DNA of 64,000 nt from Zobellia russellii (GTDB taxonomy: Bacteria; Bacteroidota; Bacteroidia; Flavobacteriales; Flavobacteriaceae), in NCBI RefSeq assembly GCF_018728565.1, contig NZ_JACSOI010000012.1:46474-110473 (forward strand), given 5' to 3'. Both the position numbers and the translations under genes were made by a program. Every line of letters starts with the position of its first letter. Position 1 is the stretch's first letter. The notes under the pieces were generated by a model, which saw only the letters and a program-made list of their open reading frames with translations, was not told where the DNA came from and ran no database searches. This document shows, piece by piece, positions 1 through 8,264 of this stretch.

Positions 1-23
1 TACGGGCGTTCCGGCAAAATTCA

Positions 24-63
24 TAACCCGGAGGTCGGGGGATCGTGCCCCCCTCTCGCTACA
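24..63 (+). repeat. Left 40-bp att direct repeat of the island
   Basis: An exact 40-bp copy of this sequence recurs at 18280-18319; both begin TAACCCGGAGGTCGG and end CTCTCGCTACA. The GGGGG/CCCCC hairpin followed by a short tail, and the terminator hairpin that follows, resemble the 3' end of a tRNA used as an integration target. The T-loop-like sequence ATCGTGC is not canonical and the upstream bases do not form an anticodon stem, so I do not name a tRNA. The integrase gene begins about 110 bp downstream, as expected for an island end. Confidence 0.8.
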
Positions 64-84
64 AAGATTAAAATGCTGTAAACT

Positions 85-114
85 AACGGATTGGGAGCTA
101 CAATCCGTTTTTTT
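85..114 (+). terminator. Rho-independent terminator after left att
   Basis: The stem AACGGATTG / CAATCCGTT (9 bp) has a 7-nt loop and is followed by a run of seven T. It lies between the att repeat and the integrase and probably ends the RNA gene whose 3' end the repeat represents. The right att copy is followed by a hairpin of the same design but different sequence. Confidence 0.75.
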
Positions 115-171
115 ATGCCTTGTATTTCTCTTTTATTACGTTCCGTAAACGAAAACGTAAACACGTTTAAA

Positions 172-1569
172 ATGAAATTGAACTACACCGAACCTAAAAT
201 CTATACAGGTGGTGTTGATATCACACAGTGGTCGGCCCTTTCAAAAAACCAACGCGATGATGCCCTTTCTAAAGCTTGGTTCGTATATTTCTCTTTCAGG
301 GACCCTGATACCGGAAAATTAAAAAAGCAACCCTTTATTAAGGCCGGAGCCAATCGCTTTAAAGGTAGAACCAAGCGATTACAGTTCCTAAAAGTGCTAC
401 AGCGAAACCTCCTTCTATTGTTAGAAGCCGGGTTTGACCCTTACAAAGACAATTCAGAGTTGGAAGCAAAATTCAGAGGAAAATCAATAGAAAGAGAACA
501 CTCTATAACTAAGGCTGGAGGGAATAATGAGGCAGACAAAGGGACTGCCGCAAAAGCAATGAATAATAGTATTGTAATCACCACCGAAACCGCCAAACCC
601 AAAATAGGGCCCATTCCCGAAATAGAAAACGATTCTTTAAAAAAGCACAAAGTATCGGTTTCCGAAGCCTTGGAACTGGGGCTAAACATTAAAAAGAGCA
701 CCCTAAACGATAATTCGTTCAAGAAACAAAAAAGCAGAATCACGAAGTTTCAAAGGTGGCTTACGGAAAATGATGTGGATGTCTCCGATATTAGGAATAT
801 TGATAAGAAGATCGTAGTACGCCACCTGAACGATGTATTGCGTACCTCCAGTCCTAAAAACAGAAACAATACTAGAACCGCCCTCAGTGCTCTATTTGGT
901 ACCTTGGAGAACAACGAATTGATAGATGACAACTTTATACGTAAGATAAACATTCTGAAATCCGTTCCGAAGAGAAACAAGACCTATACACCGAAACAGC
1001 TGGCGGAAATTGACGCCCACCTTAAAAAGAATGACCTTTTGATGCGTATGTTCGTTCAAATGGTAAGCTACAACATGTTGAGGCCCATAGAAATATGTCG
1101 CCTTAAAGTGGGTGATATTGACATAAACGATAAGAAAATATGTGTCAAGGCCAAGAACAAACCTGTTAAGATAAAAATCATTCCGGATATAATGCTTGGG
1201 CAATTGCCGGACCTTTCTCAAATGGACACTAAACATTCCCTTTTCACTCCTCAGGGCTTTGGCGGAGATTGGAACCTTGCCGATAACGATAAGCGGAATT
1301 ACTTTTCCAAACGTTTTAAGAAAGTAAAGGATCATTTTAAGTTGGGTAACGAATATGGGCTGTACAGCTTCAGACATACATATATAACCATGCTTTACCG
1401 TGAAATGATAAAAACGGGGACGCCTGAAGAGGTTAAAAGTAAATTAATGCTCATAACCGGCCATGCCACTCTTGACGCACTTGAAAAATATCTTAGGGAT
1501 ATAGATGCAGAACTACCACAGGATTACTCAAATCTATTGAACCAATCCATCAACAAGACAGATAAATGA
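172..1569 (+). CDS. Tyrosine-type site-specific integrase of the island
   Basis: This is a 465-residue phage/ICE-type tyrosine recombinase that should catalyse integration and excision of the island. The N-terminal half holds a SAM-like DNA-binding region. The catalytic part shows Arg304 in NMLRPIEIC, a Y-S-F-R box (Arg401) replacing HxxR, as is common in Bacteroidota integrases, GH at 430-431 and the nucleophile Tyr440 in LEKYLRD. The ATG at 172 is preferred because the longer TTG/ATG options (91, 115) overlap or abut the terminator. The stop codon overlaps the next start (ATGA), suggesting translational coupling. Its position beside the 40-bp repeat supports its role. Confidence 0.9.
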   Translation: MKLNYTEPKIYTGGVDITQWSALSKNQRDDALSKAWFVYFSFRDPDTGKLKKQPFIKAGANRFKGRTKRLQFLKVLQRNLLLLLEAGFDPYKDNSELEAKFRGKSIEREHSITKAGGNNEADKGTAAKAMNNSIVITTETAKPKIGPIPEIENDSLKKHKVSVSEALELGLNIKKSTLNDNSFKKQKSRITKFQRWLTENDVDVSDIRNIDKKIVVRHLNDVLRTSSPKNRNNTRTALSALFGTLENNELIDDNFIRKINILKSVPKRNKTYTPKQLAEIDAHLKKNDLLMRMFVQMVSYNMLRPIEICRLKVGDIDINDKKICVKAKNKPVKIKIIPDIMLGQLPDLSQMDTKHSLFTPQGFGGDWNLADNDKRNYFSKRFKKVKDHFKLGNEYGLYSFRHTYITMLYREMIKTGTPEEVKSKLMLITGHATLDALEKYLRDIDAELPQDYSNLLNQSINKTDK

Positions 1570-2351
1570 GCTATTTTGGGCTATTAAAGGACTTGCACCT
1601 GAACTCGTTGACAATGGACGAGCTCACTCGCCTGCAGGTCACAAGGGGAATACTCCAAGAGGTAACTAAGGTATCGCTCTCACTTGATGGAAAGCCTAAT
1701 GCCATCACCAGTAAGAACAGTGAAACCCTTTATGTACCAAATGTAGAAATGACCAAGGAATTTTATGATTTTATCCTAGAGGTTTATGAGGATGTAATCG
1801 AAAATTCATTGATAGGGTTTTTCCATGCCTATGAAGAGGATATACTAGGACTGGACGAAATTGATAAGAGAAAGATTGCACTTGATTATTATAAAGAGGT
1901 TGCCCGACTTACGATAAAGGATGAATTTGATATATTAACTATTCGTAAATCCGCAACTGGACATCGACTCATAAACAGAGCAAAGAAATTGGAGCTTTTT
2001 AATATGAGACAAGAAGTATTGCAAGAAAACCTTACCGTTCAAAACCCGATGCCACTCACCCACTTCCTTATTGGCGATGCAGCCTATTTTGATGAACGAC
2101 TTATTGCCAAACTCCCCGTTCTGAACGAAGTACTGAAGTTTGAAGCCTCGTTAAGAATTCTACTGACCCTTAATGAGCAGTTCAATTTTGAAGAAGATGA
2201 TTCCGGTTCAACTTCCAATAGCAAAAACTTGGATGCAACACAGCCGATACAAAAGAAGAAAAAAGCACCTTTGTTATCGGATGTTGAAGCCACCAACTTT
2301 TTGATAGATACCGTCTTTTCCAAACAATTGAAAAAGTACGGAAAATTATAG
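1566..2351 (+). CDS. Integrase-coupled protein of unknown function
   Basis: This 261-residue protein belongs to no family I recognise. Its start overlaps the integrase stop in an ATGA arrangement, so the two are almost certainly co-translated and it may be an accessory factor of recombination or island maintenance. It is soluble and mostly helical, with no signal peptide. A low-complexity Ser/Asn/Lys-rich stretch near residues 215-240 precedes a basic C-terminal tail ending KQLKKYGKL. The functional assignment rests only on gene order. Confidence 0.7.
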   Translation: MSYFGLLKDLHLNSLTMDELTRLQVTRGILQEVTKVSLSLDGKPNAITSKNSETLYVPNVEMTKEFYDFILEVYEDVIENSLIGFFHAYEEDILGLDEIDKRKIALDYYKEVARLTIKDEFDILTIRKSATGHRLINRAKKLELFNMRQEVLQENLTVQNPMPLTHFLIGDAAYFDERLIAKLPVLNEVLKFEASLRILLTLNEQFNFEEDDSGSTSNSKNLDATQPIQKKKKAPLLSDVEATNFLIDTVFSKQLKKYGKL

Positions 2352-2673
2352 GTGGTGTGCTTTTAGCGTGTAACCTGGATCTTGCGCCCTACTTGCAACA
2401 CCCTATTCCTGACCACTTCTTCCACCGCACAAACACCGGAAATCACCATATATAACCTTTGACCCTAATGAAGGGTTTACAAAAAGTTACTACACCCTAC
2501 TAACTGCATATCAGCACCACATAGAAATAAATTATCGAACAGATTGTCCTTGGACGAACGCACTTACCGTTAAACGTTTGTAAATGTATATTATACGTAT
2601 AATAATTACTTATTTTCTGCATACATTGACAATATCCAAGATTTGAGTAAATTACCGTTAAAAGAGATATAAA

Positions 2674-2706
2674 GCAACCAGTTGTTTTATACAATTGTTA
2701 CCATTT
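2674..2706 (+). repeat. Right arm and R'-like end of an attC-like site
   Basis: CAACCAGTTGTTTTATAC (about 2675-2692) resembles the right arm of the other sites in this window. A 4-nt spacer follows, then TTGTTACCATTT at 2695-2706. That 12-mer is the exact reverse complement of AAATGGTAACAA at 3516-3527, beyond the next gene, so the pair brackets one gene module. I cannot place the left arm of this site with confidence; TACTAAC near 2500 is a candidate. The rest of 2352-2877 holds no gene I can support. Confidence 0.55.
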
Positions 2707-2877
2707 ATTGTAGACAAACATTTTTAGAGACTTAAAGCGCCCGGTAAAAAATACAGCAGGAAAATATAATTGGAATTTGCAAATCCATAAAATTGCAACT
2801 CATGAAATTTATAGGAAAAACTATAAAGTTTAAATGCTTAAATCAAATAGACCTATAGAATCCAAAATAAGGATTAG

Positions 2878-3354
2878 ATGAACAAACTTATCAATTTGAT
2901 AATCTGCGTATTACCCTTATGGTTAGTTGGTTGTAAGAACAAAAAAGATATAGAAATATCACCAATCCTTATGGAGAAACTAGAGCTGATAATCGACAAA
3001 TATCAGGCTCATTGTGAAGAGAATTTGAATATTAAACCCAATCCATCAGTATACATAGTAGATTTTAGAGAAGTCAAGGGAGATTGTTTCGTATTGATTG
3101 GAACCGATATAGTTTATTATGAAGCTGAAATGAACGGCTGTTTATTGTATAACGATATTTTAATATCATTCCAAGCTCTAAATGAGGATTGTAATAAATT
3201 CGTGGATTATAATCCTTCCACAAAATGTCAGGAAACGTCTGGTTTTGAAAAAGCTTTCGTAGGAATGGGGTCTTACAGGTCAACCAATTGGATATACAAG
3301 GTGGTCAATGATTCCTTAGTAATCTATGACCAAAAAGCTTTTCCCGTTGAATAG
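2878..3354 (+). CDS. Small lipoprotein of unknown function (cassette gene)
   Basis: This 158-residue protein starts with a lipoprotein signal peptide ending in the lipobox LVGC (Cys19), so it should be anchored in the outer or inner membrane. The mature part has several Cys residues (for example around residues 41, 65, 84, 102 and 114) and ends in a short beta-rich segment. I recognise no family. It is the only gene between the matched 12-bp ends 2695-2706 and 3516-3527 and so looks like a single-gene cassette. No promoter is evident close to the start. Confidence 0.7.
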   Translation: MNKLINLIICVLPLWLVGCKNKKDIEISPILMEKLELIIDKYQAHCEENLNIKPNPSVYIVDFREVKGDCFVLIGTDIVYYEAEMNGCLLYNDILISFQALNEDCNKFVDYNPSTKCQETSGFEKAFVGMGSYRSTNWIYKVVNDSLVIYDQKAFPVE

Positions 3355-3515
3355 ATAAAGTGATAACAAATTCAAATTTACAATGATTATTTACAGTAAA
3401 TTTTAAAGAATACCAACTCTAAACAAGTAGCTATAAAAAACACATTTACTAAAATAACTCTGTTATTAAAATATATGAACTCTTAGTAAAAATGAAACAC
3501 TCAGGCGGAAACAAC

Positions 3516-3719
3516 AAATGGTAACAACGTATATAAAACATAGGGCTAGTCAGTGTCAGGCCCATTGGCCATTGCGTGTCGGCGGGGTCGCCGCACCTTT
3601 TGATTTGGCAACTGAAGAAAAAAGTTAGTCACAAAATGCAAAAGGTTCGGCTTGTGCAAGGCCGATAGGAAATCGCCCGTCCCCTGCCCTACGTTTCATA
3701 TACAATCCCGTTGGGTGCA
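3516..3719 (+). repeat. attC-like recombination site A
   Basis: In order: the module end AAATGGTAACAA (3516-3527); left arm GTATATAAAACATAGGGC (3529-3546) with a 3-nt spacer from GTAAC; a central variable region; right arm GCCCTACGTTTCATATAC (3686-3703); a 6-nt spacer AATCCC; and GTTGGGTGCA (3710-3719), which belongs to the next module. The arms are complementary at 16 of 18 positions. The unequal spacers would leave extrahelical bases if one strand folded. The same plan appears at 60058, 60851 and 62638. Confidence 0.8.
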
Positions 3720-3739
3720 ATTTTAAAAATACGTCTATA

Positions 3740-4363
3740 ATGAAACAGAACATTTTTACAATCCTTTCTATCTTGCTTTTTACGAAGGCAGGAATTGCCC
3801 AATCAACTGGAACGTTTATTGACTCGCGAGATGGGCAAACATATAAAACTATCAGCTTCGAAAATACTAGAACTGGCACAACGGTTATCTGGCTAGCTCA
3901 AAACCTAAACTACAAAGTAGAGAACAGTTACGCTTATGATGACAACGAAAACAATCGCGATGAACTTGGCTTACTTTACACTTGGGAGGCTGCGAAAAAA
4001 GCTTGTCCCAAAGGTTGGCATTTGGCGTCGGATATCGAATGGTCTATGCTTGTGAGTGAATTTGGTGGAGCTGATAAGGCTGGGGAGGCCCTAAAAAGTG
4101 TCGAGAGCTGGAACGAAGATGGAAATGGAACTAATAGCAGCGGATTTAATGCGCTTGCAGGAGGTCAGCGCAAGCCCAATGGCACTTTTGGGCAACTGGG
4201 AATCTTCGCTGTCTGGTGGTCGTCAACTCCCACCAATGAAGAGAACAAAGCTTGGTTGTGGGACATTAGTTATGGTGGCCCCGACATGTCAATTAAATCA
4301 AAAGTGTGGCATTTTGATGCCGATATTCTTGGCGCAGTATCGGTTCGTTGCGTCTGTGATTGA
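3740..4363 (+). CDS. FISUMP-domain secreted protein (cassette gene)
   Basis: This 207-residue protein has an N-terminal signal peptide ending about KAGIAQ. The Fibrobacter succinogenes major paralogous (FISUMP) domain follows: it opens GQTYKTI, continues WLAQNLNY, then ACPKGWHLASDIEW, and ends with the typical SVRCVCD. Such domains are common in exported Bacteroidota proteins and their function is unknown. The gene starts 20 bp after GTTGGGTGCA (3710-3719). The exact complement TGCACCCAAC lies at 4445-4454 behind it, so it is a textbook single-gene module. Confidence 0.85.
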   Translation: MKQNIFTILSILLFTKAGIAQSTGTFIDSRDGQTYKTISFENTRTGTTVIWLAQNLNYKVENSYAYDDNENNRDELGLLYTWEAAKKACPKGWHLASDIEWSMLVSEFGGADKAGEALKSVESWNEDGNGTNSSGFNALAGGQRKPNGTFGQLGIFAVWWSSTPTNEENKAWLWDISYGGPDMSIKSKVWHFDADILGAVSVRCVCD

Positions 4364-4444
4364 CTTATTTAATTTATCTAATATGTGCCGCGTAAGAGAA
4401 AACAATGGAAAGCATAATAAAACGGTACGCTCGAACGAAAAAAC

Positions 4445-4647
4445 TGCACCCAACAAAACCTTAACGTAATGCGGACTTTAGAGCAAAACCGAAAGGTCTA
4501 TGTATATTTATGATGTCGCTAAATCTTATGGATTTAGCTTTAAAATAAAAAAGTAAAAACAAAACATAAAAATTCGGCTCTGTGCTAAACTGAAACTTCC
4601 GTAGTTATTTATACGCTACGTTTCATGCACAAACACGTTGTGTGTCA
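4445..4647 (+). repeat. attC-like recombination site B
   Basis: TGCACCCAAC (4445-4454) closes the FISUMP module. A weakly conserved left arm follows, then an inner hairpin GCTAAATC-TTAT-(G)GATTTAGC at 4518-4538. The text TTCGGCTCTGTGC is shared with sites A and G. The right arm CGCTACGTTTCATGCAC and GTTGTGTGTC (from 4637) open the isochorismatase module. The left arm has diverged more than in site A. Confidence 0.65.
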
Positions 4648-4669
4648 TTAAAACTGAACAAACATCAAA

Positions 4670-5236
4670 ATGAAATTAAAAGAAAAAAATCCAGCTTTAA
4701 TCCTTGTGGATGTTCAAAAAGCTTTTTTGGAAGAAGATTATTGGGGTGGAAATAGAAATAATAAAAACGCTGAAATCATTTGCGGAGAAATACTGGGGAA
4801 ATGGCGTGAATTAAATTTGCCTATATTTCATATTAGGCACAGCTCTACAAATCCACAATCGAAACTCAATGAACAAAATAAAGGATTTGAATTTAACGAA
4901 AATGTCCTACCTGAGAAAAATGAACCCGTAATAACGAAAAATGTAAATAGTGCTTTTATCGGAACCAATTTAAAGGAGCAATTGGACGGATTAGGAATTA
5001 AAACCGTGGTAATAGTCGGAATTACTACAAATCACTGTGTATCGACCACAACACGAATGGCAGGTAACTTTGGCTATGAGACTTATTTAATTTCCGACGC
5101 AACAGCCACTTTTGACAGAATTGGAATTAACGGAGAAAAATACAGCTCTGAAATAATACATTTGACAACTCTTGCAAATTTGAGTGAGGAATTTGCAACT
5201 GTTTGGGATTCTGAAAAACTATTGAATGAAATATAA
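4670..5236 (+). CDS. Isochorismatase-family cysteine hydrolase (cassette gene)
   Basis: This 188-residue cytoplasmic hydrolase of the isochorismatase/nicotinamidase superfamily shows the full catalytic triad: Asp14 in ILVDVQ, Lys90 in VITKNVNSAF and Cys123 in TTNHCVSTT, with the usual cis-peptide region before the Cys. The substrate cannot be read from the sequence; members hydrolyse amides or vinyl ethers. It lies between sites B and C. The opening GTTGTGTGTC has only a partial complement after the gene (AAACAAC at 5244-5250), so this module boundary has decayed. Confidence 0.85.
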   Translation: MKLKEKNPALILVDVQKAFLEEDYWGGNRNNKNAEIICGEILGKWRELNLPIFHIRHSSTNPQSKLNEQNKGFEFNENVLPEKNEPVITKNVNSAFIGTNLKEQLDGLGIKTVVIVGITTNHCVSTTTRMAGNFGYETYLISDATATFDRIGINGEKYSSEIIHLTTLANLSEEFATVWDSEKLLNEI

Positions 5237-5242
5237 AAACGC

Positions 5243-5362
5243 CAAACAACAATATACAACCGCAATTACGGCGGATTCGACTACTTCCGAATTCACTTGG
5301 AATTGCTAAAGTCTGTGCTAAACCGAAAATTAACACGCATAAACTCGTAACTGACGGTTATA
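5243..5362 (+). repeat. Degenerate attC-like site C
   Basis: CAAACAAC-AAT-ATACAACCG (from 5243) resembles the left side of the other sites (AAC, 3-nt spacer, arm). CGGTTATACG near 5355 can pair with part of it. The inner text CTGTGCTAAACCGAAAATTAACACGC parallels site B. The right-hand GTT box is not clear, so I regard the site as decayed. Confidence 0.4.
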
Positions 5363-5396
5363 CGATCTTTTATGTGCAAGCTGAAAAACCAAAATT

Positions 5397-5927
5397 GTGA
5401 AAACTGAAATTAATACTATTTGGATTGACCTAAATGAAGAACTTTATAAGTTTATTTTGGAGAAAATAAAAGATGAACAAACGTCAAAAGATATTCATCA
5501 AGAGGTTTTTTTGAAAATTCAAACTAAAATTCATCAATTAAAACATACTTCTAAACTTACATCTTGGGTTTATCAAATCACCAGGAATACCATTATTGAA
5601 TACTTTAGAAAAGTAAACCATAATAACATATCAATCAGTGATGTAGAAATTCCAGAATTGGAGGTTAATAGTTTTGATTACAACAACTTAACTCAATGTA
5701 TTAATCAAAAAATAGAAAGTCTTTCATCTCATCATAAAGAAGCAATTATTTTAACCGCATTTAAAAACTACTCTCAAAAAGAACTTGCAGAACACTTAAA
5801 AATCTCATATTCCGGCACAAAATCAAGAGTTCAAAAAGCTAAAAAGATTTTAAAAGAAAACATTTTAGATTGCCCAAATGTAGAATCGGATAGTACAGGA
5901 AAATTAATAGATTTTGAAAATAATTAA
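5397..5927 (+). CDS. sigZ: RNA polymerase sigma factor, SigZ family
   Basis: This 176-residue ECF-like sigma factor has region 2 (residues about 8-70, with LTSWVYQITRNTIIEYFRK as the 2.3/2.4 part) and region 4 (about 100-155, with the helix-turn-helix YSQKELAEHLKISYSGTKSR). The length and the C-terminal tail with a Cys before a STGKLIDFE ending match the SigZ subfamily. Translation probably starts at GTG 5397; no ATG is available nearby in frame. It is followed after 56 bp by a PhzF-like gene in the same direction. No anti-sigma factor is adjacent. Confidence 0.85.
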   Translation: MKTEINTIWIDLNEELYKFILEKIKDEQTSKDIHQEVFLKIQTKIHQLKHTSKLTSWVYQITRNTIIEYFRKVNHNNISISDVEIPELEVNSFDYNNLTQCINQKIESLSSHHKEAIILTAFKNYSQKELAEHLKISYSGTKSRVQKAKKILKENILDCPNVESDSTGKLIDFENN

Positions 5928-5983
5928 AATTTACTACGTCTTTTTATAACTATTAGCGTCCATCATATATAACATATAAAAAA

Positions 5984-6871
5984 ATGAAAATGGACAGTTC
6001 AAAAAAAGTTATTAATGTACAAATTCTCAACGCTTTTGCAGAAAACGGTAAAGGTGGTAATCCAGCTGGTGTAGTTTTAAATGCAGATGAATTATCTGAT
6101 AAAAATAAACTTGAGATTTCTAAAAAAGTAGGTTTATCAGAAACTGCTTTTGTTTCAAAATCTATGACGGATGATTTTAAGCTAGATTTCTTCACTCCAA
6201 CTAAACAAATAGCGCATTGCGGGCATGCTACTGTAGCAACATTTTCTTATTTAAAACAAATAGGCGCCTTAAAAAATGATAGTTCTTCAAAAGAAACTAT
6301 TGATGGTAGTAGAAAAATAGTACTAATTGGTGATTTAGCATTTATGGAACAATTGGCTCCAAAATATACAGATGTAAGTCACAAAGAAAGTGTGATTCTA
6401 AAATCATTAGGATTAAAGAAAACGGACTTGATACCAAATGCACCAATTCAATTAGTAAATACAGGGAATTCATTTATACTTGTTCCGGTTAAAAGCAATG
6501 AAATTTTAAAGAAAATAATTCCTGATTTTGATTTGATCAGTAAAGTAAGCGATGCGTGCGATTTAATCGGTTACTATGTATTCTCTACCGATACAGAATC
6601 TGACGCTACTTCGAGAATGTTTGGTCCTCGCTATGGAATATTAGAGGAGTCAGGAACAGGAATGGCAGCTGGACCACTTGCCTGTTATTTATTTGACATT
6701 TTAAAAATTAAGAAAAACTCTTTTCACATTCAACAAGGAAAATATATGAAAGAACCTTCACCTAGTTTAATCATTGTTAACTTACGAATCATAAATCAAG
6801 AAATTAAAGATTTGATGGCTGGGGGAAAAGGAATACTTAATAGACAATTAGAGATTGTAATTGACAATTAA
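5984..6871 (+). CDS. PhzF-family isomerase/epimerase-like protein
   Basis: This 295-residue protein has the PhzF (diaminopimelate-epimerase-like) fold. GNPAGVVL occurs at 25-32, the catalytic Glu is in GLSETAFV (Glu53), FTPTKQIAHCGHATVA marks the end of the first lobe and EESGTGMAAGPLACYL lies in the second lobe. PhzF relatives catalyse proton-shift isomerisations; the substrate here is unknown. A second ATG at 5990 is possible. It probably forms a two-gene unit with sigZ, and site D follows. Confidence 0.85.
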   Translation: MKMDSSKKVINVQILNAFAENGKGGNPAGVVLNADELSDKNKLEISKKVGLSETAFVSKSMTDDFKLDFFTPTKQIAHCGHATVATFSYLKQIGALKNDSSSKETIDGSRKIVLIGDLAFMEQLAPKYTDVSHKESVILKSLGLKKTDLIPNAPIQLVNTGNSFILVPVKSNEILKKIIPDFDLISKVSDACDLIGYYVFSTDTESDATSRMFGPRYGILEESGTGMAAGPLACYLFDILKIKKNSFHIQQGKYMKEPSPSLIIVNLRIINQEIKDLMAGGKGILNRQLEIVIDN

Positions 6872-6880
6872 AAGCCAGTT

Positions 6881-7012
6881 GACAAAACCATATATAATTT
6901 ATTGCTAGTTCTAGCCTACTTACGAAAATCCTCGCGGATTTTCAGTTTGGTTTGTATTTGCTAAAATAGGTGCTTAAAACACGCTAGAAACTATATACAA
7001 AACCTTTACCAA
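6881..7012 (+). repeat. attC-like site D (partly decayed)
   Basis: Left arm CATATATAATTTATTGCTAG (6889-6908) pairs imperfectly with CTAGAAACTATATAC (6984-6998). Between them is a perfect 8-bp hairpin GAAAATCC-TCGC-GGATTTTC (6924-6943), as in sites B, G and H. The terminal GTT/AAC boxes are not clearly conserved. The position behind sigZ-phzF and before an AraC gene fits a module boundary. Confidence 0.5.
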
Positions 7013-7101
7013 ACATTTGTTGAAATAGAATTAAAAAAATTACATTAGAATAAATAGATGAATGTAATCAATTAGAAACCCAATATTAATACCAGTTTTG
7101 G

Positions 7102-7851
7102 ATGATTTATTTTCAGGAACAACCCAATCAAAAACTTAAGGATTATGTAAGATGTTATTGGAAAATTGAAAACAAAAATAAAGATTTCCAATATTACACA
7201 ATATTCCCTGATGGATTTTTCGATTTATTAATTTGTTACCATAATAACAATTTAGAAGACGTGTTTTTATCTGGTCTATGGAACCAAAAAACAAGTGTAT
7301 TTATCGCGCCCGAAACCACAATATATGGTGTACAGTTTAGGTTGCTTGCTATCGAGAATATAATTCGTGAAAATATTAGCGAAATACTCAATAATATAAT
7401 AAGCATAGAAAAATCCTACACCCATCTTAATGAGCTTAGTAAAAAAAAAGACACTAATGTTTTTGAACACTTCAACCAATACTTACTATCATATATTGAA
7501 AAACAAAGTTGTATTGACCCAAGAAAAGAACATCTTTTAAAAGCGATTAACCAAACAAAAGGTAACAATACCGTTCAGTACTATGCGGAAAAAGCTAATT
7601 GGTCTGACCGACAAATAAATCGCTATTTTCAATCCACTTTTGGTCTTTCATTAAAAGCTTATTGCAATATTAGAAAAGGAGCTTCCAACTTTAGTCAGAT
7701 TAAAAAAGGAGAATTATATGCTCAAGAAGGTTATTTTGATCAACCCCATTTTATAAAAGGAATAAAGAAAATAACTGGATTTACACCAAAAGTATTATTG
7801 AAAAATGAAAACGACCGATTTTTACAATTTTCGATTATCAAAAATGAATAG
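7102..7851 (+). CDS. AraC-family transcriptional regulator
   Basis: This 249-residue regulator has an N-terminal ligand-type domain of the DUF6597 kind (YFQEQPNQKLKDYVRCYW, then IFPDGFFDLLI). The C-terminal AraC helix-turn-helix spans about 150-235 and includes VQYYAEKANWSDRQINRYF and GYFDQPHFIKGIKKITGFTP. It is 30 bp upstream of a monooxygenase-like gene and probably controls this small cluster. Its ligand is unknown. Confidence 0.85.
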   Translation: MIYFQEQPNQKLKDYVRCYWKIENKNKDFQYYTIFPDGFFDLLICYHNNNLEDVFLSGLWNQKTSVFIAPETTIYGVQFRLLAIENIIRENISEILNNIISIEKSYTHLNELSKKKDTNVFEHFNQYLLSYIEKQSCIDPRKEHLLKAINQTKGNNTVQYYAEKANWSDRQINRYFQSTFGLSLKAYCNIRKGASNFSQIKKGELYAQEGYFDQPHFIKGIKKITGFTPKVLLKNENDRFLQFSIIKNE

Positions 7852-7881
7852 ATTACACTTCTAATAAAAATCTAATTCATT

Positions 7882-8169
7882 ATGATATTACAAATAATCA
7901 AGTTGAAATCGAATTTACCGGAAGTTGAGTTATCAAAAAGAGCAAACGAAAGAGCATCTAGTTTTAGAACCATTCCCGGGCTTTTACAAAAATATTACGT
8001 AAAAACAGGTAAAGAAGGAGAATATGGCGGAGTTTACATCTGGGATTCTATGGCATCTCTACAAAGTTACCAAAAGTCTGATTTAGCACAGAGCATCCCA
8101 GCCGCCTATGAAATTAAAGAAGCACCGAGCTTAGAGATTATGCATATTCTTTTTCAATTAAATAATTAA
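7882..8169 (+). CDS. Antibiotic-biosynthesis-monooxygenase-like (ABM) protein
   Basis: This 95-residue ferredoxin-like protein resembles the ABM/YdhR group: an initial strand ILQIIKLKS, a central FRTIPGLLQKYYV, GGVYIWDSMASLQSYQKSD and a final strand LEIMHILFQL. The family acts as dimeric small-molecule monooxygenases or heme-degrading enzymes. No cofactor ligand is evident, so the chemistry is open. It follows the AraC gene by 30 bp and is likely co-transcribed. Confidence 0.7.
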   Translation: MILQIIKLKSNLPEVELSKRANERASSFRTIPGLLQKYYVKTGKEGEYGGVYIWDSMASLQSYQKSDLAQSIPAAYEIKEAPSLEIMHILFQLNN

Positions 8170-8264
8170 AACTGAGCTTTCCCTAACAGCTTATACGTGT
8201 TGATATACCTAAACTTGTATATAGATATATCTATATCTAGACGACTTACACACAAATTAAAAAA

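Noticed and set aside
24..63. A specific tRNA gene at the att repeat
   Set aside because: The hairpin and tail look tRNA-like, but the loop ATCGTGC is not TTCRANY and the bases before it do not form an anticodon stem with CCCGG in either copy.
2500..2694. A 64-residue minus-strand protein
   Set aside because: It has no family features, no partner gene and lies over the arm of an attC-like site; probably a chance frame.
4098..4469. A 123-residue plus-strand protein overlapping the FISUMP gene
   Set aside because: It is out of frame within a clear FISUMP domain and its tail runs through the closing repeat; no own features.
8220..8245. Palindrome-rich TATATAGATATATCTATATC as an operator or site arm
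   Set aside because: It is simple AT-rich sequence with many self-complementary registers and lacks the arm and box pattern of the other sites.
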